From Levilactobacillus angrenensis (GTDB lineage Bacteria; Bacillota; Bacilli; Lactobacillales; Lactobacillaceae): a DNA stretch of 57,956 bases. The position numbers were made by a program, and so were the translations under genes. This document shows, one piece after another, positions 54,604 through 57,956 of the stretch. Position 1 is the stretch's first letter. Every line of letters starts with the position of its first letter. The DNA is taken from NCBI RefSeq assembly GCF_003946085.1, contig NZ_RHOB01000016.1, positions 1 to 57,956 of the forward strand, given 5' to 3'. Under the pieces are notes generated by a model. The model saw nothing but the letters and a program-made list of their open reading frames with translations. It did not search any database and was not told the DNA's origin.

Positions 54604-55409
54604 AGCTGAGGAAATAGCCAAGAGCTAAAGCCGGTTAGTAGACTGGCCAGCCTTCAGTGAATCGTCTAAACGTGATAAAATGCGCTGAAACGTTGCTGCA
54701 CGGCGGTTTAGCGGACCTGAGTACGTTTTCTGATTGGACTGGATTCAGTTCGCTTGAAATGACCGTTTCATTAAAGGCTATCGCTAGCCAATCGCTGTTA
54801 GAACGGCGTTTATCGGACTTTCAGATAAGATGGTCAGAGGCCTGAGCCGAAGCTGATTGATCAGTATCGTGGCAAGTACGCCGCTGAACGCAGCAAGTCC
54901 ATTGCTGGCAATTCAGCCAGCGACAACTGCTAACCAAGCCAGTTCATCAGCAAGTTAGCACATAGCTGGCAAGTCTCACGGTCTGATTTAGCCGATGAAT
55001 GGAACCATCAACCATGAAATTGGTCAAGCCAGCCAGCACTCGGTACATAGCGGTCAACGACCAATTTTTAGGGAAAACGACGTTGATTCTGAGCACACGT
55101 TCAGGTGTTAGCTGATCAAGGTATCACGAAAATGACGTAGAAACCGCCTGCAAATTGCGACTTTTTTGCGGTCAACGACCAGTAGGTTATGGTTACTGAC
55201 GGCTGGCTGGCCGCTGGCAGTCAGCATGGATAATCAGCCAACCGCCAATGAGTTACTGGCAACGACTGAGGTAGTCGACTCAGTTTCAAGTTATGAATTG
55301 TCAGTAACGCTGAAAGAACTTGCTGACAGGATTGACGGGACCAACACCATCATAAGGAACATAGCTAACAGGGAACCGGCACTTTTCCCGTCAAAGTCTT
55401 TTTCTCATT
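54604..55409. other. Non-coding stretch between the two Xer-like sites
   Basis: About 800 bases hold no gene I can support; the few short frames lack ribosome binding sites. A 14-bp direct repeat, GCGGTCAACGACCA, occurs at 55050-55063 and 55168-55181, and GCAAGT occurs four times between 54872 and 54974. Confidence 0.6.
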
Positions 55410-55411
55410 CT

Positions 55412-55439
55412 ACTTTACATAATATATATTATCGAAAGT
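55412..55439. other. dif: dif-like chromosome dimer resolution site
   Basis: The left arm ACTTTACATAA, 6-bp centre TATATA and right arm TTATCGAAAGT make a 28-bp site. Its reverse complement agrees with the Bacillus subtilis dif site, as I recall it, at 24 of 28 bases. The dyad extends two bases further on each side. Gene strand bias switches near here, as expected at the terminus. Confidence 0.75.
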
Positions 55440-55477
55440 AGTGGTTCAATCGTCAGCAGCCCCCGGATTAAGCCAAA

Positions 55478-55520
55478 TTAAAACCAGTCAGCAAGTTTTT
55501 TACTCACCAACTGGTTTTTA
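55478..55520 (-). terminator. Terminator of the Nudix gene
   Basis: AAAACCAGT pairs with ACTGGTTTT around a long loop, with T on both sides. Confidence 0.7.
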
Positions 55521-55524
55521 AACT

Positions 55525-55974
55525 TTACTTCGGTTGACCCACCGCCAACGTTTTTAAAATCTCTCGGGTCAGCGGCGTCAGTTCCGTTGGCAATTGATCT
55601 AGCGGGAAAAATTTGGCGGCACTGGTTTCATCGTCATCACCATTGGGTTCGCCAGTCGCCGTGACTTCATAAACCACCGTGACCGAATCAATCTGATCAC
55701 CATTGGGATATTGATATTGCATGCCAGCGCCACTCACGACCGTTAGCAATTTGGCGGCTTGCGCTGTCAGACCGGTTTCTTCAGCCAATTCGCGTTGAGC
55801 CGTCGTCAGCGTGCTTTCATTGAGTTCCTTCGAACCCGCTGGCAAGCCCCAAAAATGATTGTCCGTGCGGTGCACCAGCAATAACGCGGCTTGCCGATAC
55901 ACGACGGCCGCTGCACCGACGACGATCAGCGGCGTATGGCCGACTTGCTGGCGTAAATTTAACACGTAACCCAC
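55525..55974 (-). CDS. Nudix hydrolase
   Basis: This 149-residue Nudix protein has the box AGSKELNES through QRELAEETGL (about 46-70). N-terminal strands with VGAAAVVYRQ and FWGLPAG are typical of small NTP or ADP-ribose pyrophosphatases. It is related in type, but not closely in sequence, to the Nudix gene at 16.6 kb. Substrate not predictable. Confidence 0.9.
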   Translation of the reverse strand: MGYVLNLRQQVGHTPLIVVGAAAVVYRQAALLLVHRTDNHFWGLPAGSKELNESTLTTAQRELAEETGLTAQAAKLLTVVSGAGMQYQYPNGDQIDSVTVVYEVTATGEPNGDDDETSAAKFFPLDQLPTELTPLTREILKTLAVGQPK

Positions 55975-56021
55975 AGTTTCTCACCCGCCTTTTTACATGA
56001 TTGTACCATACAAAATGGGCG

Positions 56022-56543
56022 TTAATGCCATTTGTTCTGAATGAAGTCTTGACGACCGCCCATTTCTTCAATTTGGTAGCGAAATGGGTTCTTGCGGTAA
56101 AAGTCTTGGTGTTCATCTTCTGCGGGATAAAATGGTTGGGCGTCTTCAATGGTCGTCACGATGGGCTCATCAAACCGGCCACTGGCGGCTAATGCGGCCT
56201 TGGACTTCTCCGCTGCAGCCCGTTGTGCGGGACTATTTACGAAGATGACCGGCCGATAGCTGTCGCCGCGGTCCTGAAATTGGCCACTGGCATCGGTGGG
56301 ATCCGTTTGCCGCCAGTAAATTTCTACCAGTTCAGCGTAACTGATGATGCTGGGGTCGAAGGTGATTTTGACGGCTTCCGTATGGCCCGTCGTGTGGCTG
56401 GCGACTTCTGCGTACGTCGGGTTGACCGTGTGACCGCCGGTATAGCCGGAAACGACCGAGTCAATGCCTGGTTGCGTGTCGAAGGGCTGCACCATACACC
56501 AGAAGCAACCGCCCGCAAAAATTGCTGTCTCTTTTTCAGTCAT
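56022..56543 (-). CDS. msrA: Peptide methionine-S-sulfoxide reductase MsrA
   Basis: This 173-residue enzyme has the catalytic GCFWCMV motif (Cys near residue 13, with a second Cys at 16) and the family sequences [24 protein letters not shown] and [11 protein letters not shown]. It repairs the S-epimer of oxidised methionine. It lies 14 bases after msrB, forming an msrBA oxidative repair operon. Confidence 0.96.
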   Translation of the reverse strand: MTEKETAIFAGGCFWCMVQPFDTQPGIDSVVSGYTGGHTVNPTYAEVASHTTGHTEAVKITFDPSIISYAELVEIYWRQTDPTDASGQFQDRGDSYRPVIFVNSPAQRAAAEKSKAALAASGRFDEPIVTTIEDAQPFYPAEDEHQDFYRKNPFRYQIEEMGGRQDFIQNKWH

Positions 56544-56557
56544 GCAATCGCCCTTTC

Positions 56558-57001
56558 TTATTTGTCAAAAAGCTGTTCAAAATCGTGGTAGCCATTTTCT
56601 TCAAGCTTGTCGGCGGGAATGAACTTTAAAGCCGCTGAATTGATGCAGTAGCGTAAGCCGCCCTGGTCTTGCGGGCCATCCGTAAAGACGTGGCCTAAAT
56701 GCGAGTTGGCGTCTTTACTCCGGACTTCTTGGCGAACCATGCCAAAGGAGTGGTCCGTATTTTCCTTAACGTTGGCGACATCGATGGGCTTGGTAAAAGA
56801 TGGCCAGCCACACCCCGCGTCATATTTGTCAGTTGAACTGAATAGTGGTTGGCCGCTCACAACGTCCACGTAAATGCCATCTTCGTAAAAGGCATCATAC
56901 TTACCGGTGAACGCGGCTTCTGTGGCCGCATGTTGCGTTACCGCGTATTCCTCTGCGGTTAGCCGTTGCTTCAAGTCTTCCTGATTTTCTTGTTGCTTCA
57001 T
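56558..57001 (-). CDS. msrB: Peptide methionine-R-sulfoxide reductase MsrB
   Basis: This 147-residue enzyme has the substrate and catalytic motifs GCGWPSF and RYCINSAAL (catalytic Cys). The [11 protein letters not shown] and DSNAHLGHVF-type ([15 protein letters not shown]) segments are also present. The zinc-binding CxxC pairs of some MsrB proteins are absent, which is common in this group. First gene of the msrB-msrA pair; its promoter lies in the short gap upstream. Confidence 0.96.
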   Translation of the reverse strand: MKQQENQEDLKQRLTAEEYAVTQHAATEAAFTGKYDAFYEDGIYVDVVSGQPLFSSTDKYDAGCGWPSFTKPIDVANVKENTDHSFGMVRQEVRSKDANSHLGHVFTDGPQDQGGLRYCINSAALKFIPADKLEENGYHDFEQLFDK

Positions 57002-57089
57002 GCTAATTCCTCCAATCAGTTGTACGCAACTTAATCGTTACTACTCCCAGTGTAAGACTTTTTACCGGAAACGCAAGGAATTTGACAAG

Positions 57090-57128
57090 CAAAAACCGGC
57101 TCACCATGCAGTGAACCGGCTTTGCCAA
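57090..57128 (-). terminator. Terminator of the matrixin-type gene
   Basis: AACCGGCTCAC pairs with GTGAACCGGCTT, with a T run on the minus strand. Confidence 0.8.
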
Positions 57129-57142
57129 ACGGTACTTACCTT

Positions 57143-57718
57143 CTATTTTGCCGATTGTCCAGCAGGTGTGTGGTACCGCAACTGAACACCTTCAATATCC
57201 ACTTTCTGGATACCAACGGCCCGGTTCCGGTAGTACATCACACTGTGCTTAGACGGGTTGTGGGCTAATCCCATCGTGTGGCCCAATTCGTGTTCTGCCA
57301 CGTGGAGGTCATCCGAGTGAGAGTAGCCGTACGTCTGCAACAAGCTAGGATTCAACGTCGCGGTAACCTTGGTCAAATAGTCGTTTTGCGCGGTGTATTC
57401 GGTCAAGCCGACGTCTTCGCCTAATGTTGCTGCCTGAGATTTAGAGGCTGTTTCCAAGTCGATCTGGGCATTTCCCTTAGTGCCCGCCTTGAAGTGAAAG
57501 GCCCCCGTCTTATTCCAGGCTGAAATCGCTGACTGCCAAATCCGCCGGTAATACCGGGACTTGGTCGTAATCACGTATGTGGCACTGGCGTGGGCGAAGC
57601 GTTCTGGCCCAAATGGGGTCACGCCTGCTGCCAACGCCAAGTTGCCGCCAACCTGCGTAAAGAACAAAACCAGCGTCGTCACAATGGTTAAAATCCCTCG
57701 GTACCAACCTTTAATCAT
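57143..57718 (-). CDS. Secreted matrixin-type zinc metalloprotease (M10-like)
   Basis: This 191-residue protein has a signal peptide (about 1-31, ending near LALAA). The zinc motif HELGHTMGLAH (about 139-149) and a Met-turn SVMYY define a metzincin. The pro-domain cysteine switch of matrix metalloproteases is absent. Such short secreted peptidases are common in lactobacilli and probably act at the cell surface. The start has GGGAC/GAGAGGGAC nearby. Confidence 0.9.
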   Translation of the reverse strand: MIKGWYRGILTIVTTLVLFFTQVGGNLALAAGVTPFGPERFAHASATYVITTKSRYYRRIWQSAISAWNKTGAFHFKAGTKGNAQIDLETASKSQAATLGEDVGLTEYTAQNDYLTKVTATLNPSLLQTYGYSHSDDLHVAEHELGHTMGLAHNPSKHSVMYYRNRAVGIQKVDIEGVQLRYHTPAGQSAK

Positions 57719-57847
57719 GCAAAGTCCCTCTCTCTTGAAGGAGGATGCCTGACGGCTACCATCGACCCGTATTATACGGGAGTGCGGATTTAGAAGCGAC
57801 TAAAAAACGGCTCTTTGTCAACTGTTGTTGGTAATCGGCTGTCTGAG

Positions 57848-57885
57848 GTTGCCTAATCGTATTATGATTAGGCAGCCTTTTTAAT
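57848..57885. terminator. Hairpin near the right edge
   Basis: GGTTGCCTAATC pairs with GATTAGGCAGCC, followed by five T. The gene it serves lies outside the window or has been lost. Confidence 0.7.
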
Positions 57886-57956
57886 TCCGAATACTAGATG
57901 AATCCTTAATCTAAAGCTACTAAAACAACCGAATCCGTAGCTGACTCGCTTGATTA

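Noticed and set aside
54657..54845. Short plus-strand frame in the spacer upstream of the dif-like site
   Set aside because: No ribosome binding site, no recognisable family and composition like the rest of the spacer.
55166..55441. 91-residue plus-strand frame ending in the dif-like site
   Set aside because: TTG start without a ribosome binding site; its end lies in the dyad. Probably chance.

Overview
The window is a stretch of bacterial chromosome from a Lactobacillaceae member. GC is a little above 50 percent, which suggests a Levilactobacillus or Lactiplantibacillus-like genome, but the genus is inferred. The evidence is typical low-GC Gram-positive gene order (ponA-recU divergent from ypsA-gpsB-rnpB-ypsC, and lspA-rluD-pyrR), a Bacillus-type RNase P RNA, WxL surface proteins, XerS, RqcH, EbsA, an ECF folate transporter, and perfect GlnR and CcpA boxes. 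The first 1.4 kb is clearly more AT-rich. It holds the end of a bacteriocin-type ABC transporter locus and a toxin-gene remnant, so it looks acquired.

Layout. 0-1.4 kb: ABC transporter remnant. 1.5-7.9 kb: cell wall and division block (ponA, recU, ypsA, gpsB), rnpB, a 23S rRNA methyltransferase and a HIT protein. 8-15.5 kb: AraC regulators, acetyltransferase, UvrA-like ABC protein, and an ammonium transporter under two GlnR boxes. 15.5-27 kb: membrane acyltransferase, Nudix, CPBP protease, TetR regulator, M32 carboxypeptidase, nitroreductase, FAD oxidoreductase, EbsA/EbsB-like pair, fhs and a hydrolase. 27-33 kb: lspA-rluD-pyrR-carA-carB. 33-41 kb: RqcH, MarR regulator, phosphodiesterase and UMF1 transporter, DegV, folT with a THF riboswitch, GtrA. 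41-45.5 kb: VanZ, a WxL pair, NudC. 45.5-52 kb: short MutS2-like protein with a structured leader, DUF915 lipoprotein, Nth and small proteins. 52-58 kb: aldo/keto reductase, XerS, a 1-kb non-coding stretch with a dif-like site, Nudix, MsrA/MsrB and a secreted matrixin-type protease.

Three things stand out. (1) carA and carB next to pyrR are intact reading frames, yet they have lost the glutaminase triad, the metal ligands of both ATP-grasp sites and about 200 residues. They look like a maintained pseudo-carbamoyl-phosphate synthetase. (2) At least six copies of a long, structured, intergenic repeat (about 130 to 560 bp) are scattered through the window; one has 28-bp imperfect terminal inverted repeats, and a related copy has perfect 18-bp inverted repeats. 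(3) Next to xerS lie two Xer-like dyads with 6-bp centres, one closely resembling the Bacillus subtilis dif site. This points to the replication terminus, in line with mostly plus-strand genes to the left and minus-strand genes to the right.

Regulatory signals readable from sequence include GlnR boxes (amt), a cre site (small membrane protein at 17.5 kb), probable TetR and MarR operators, a THF riboswitch (folT), and unexplained leaders before the MutS2-like gene and the FAD oxidoreductase gene.
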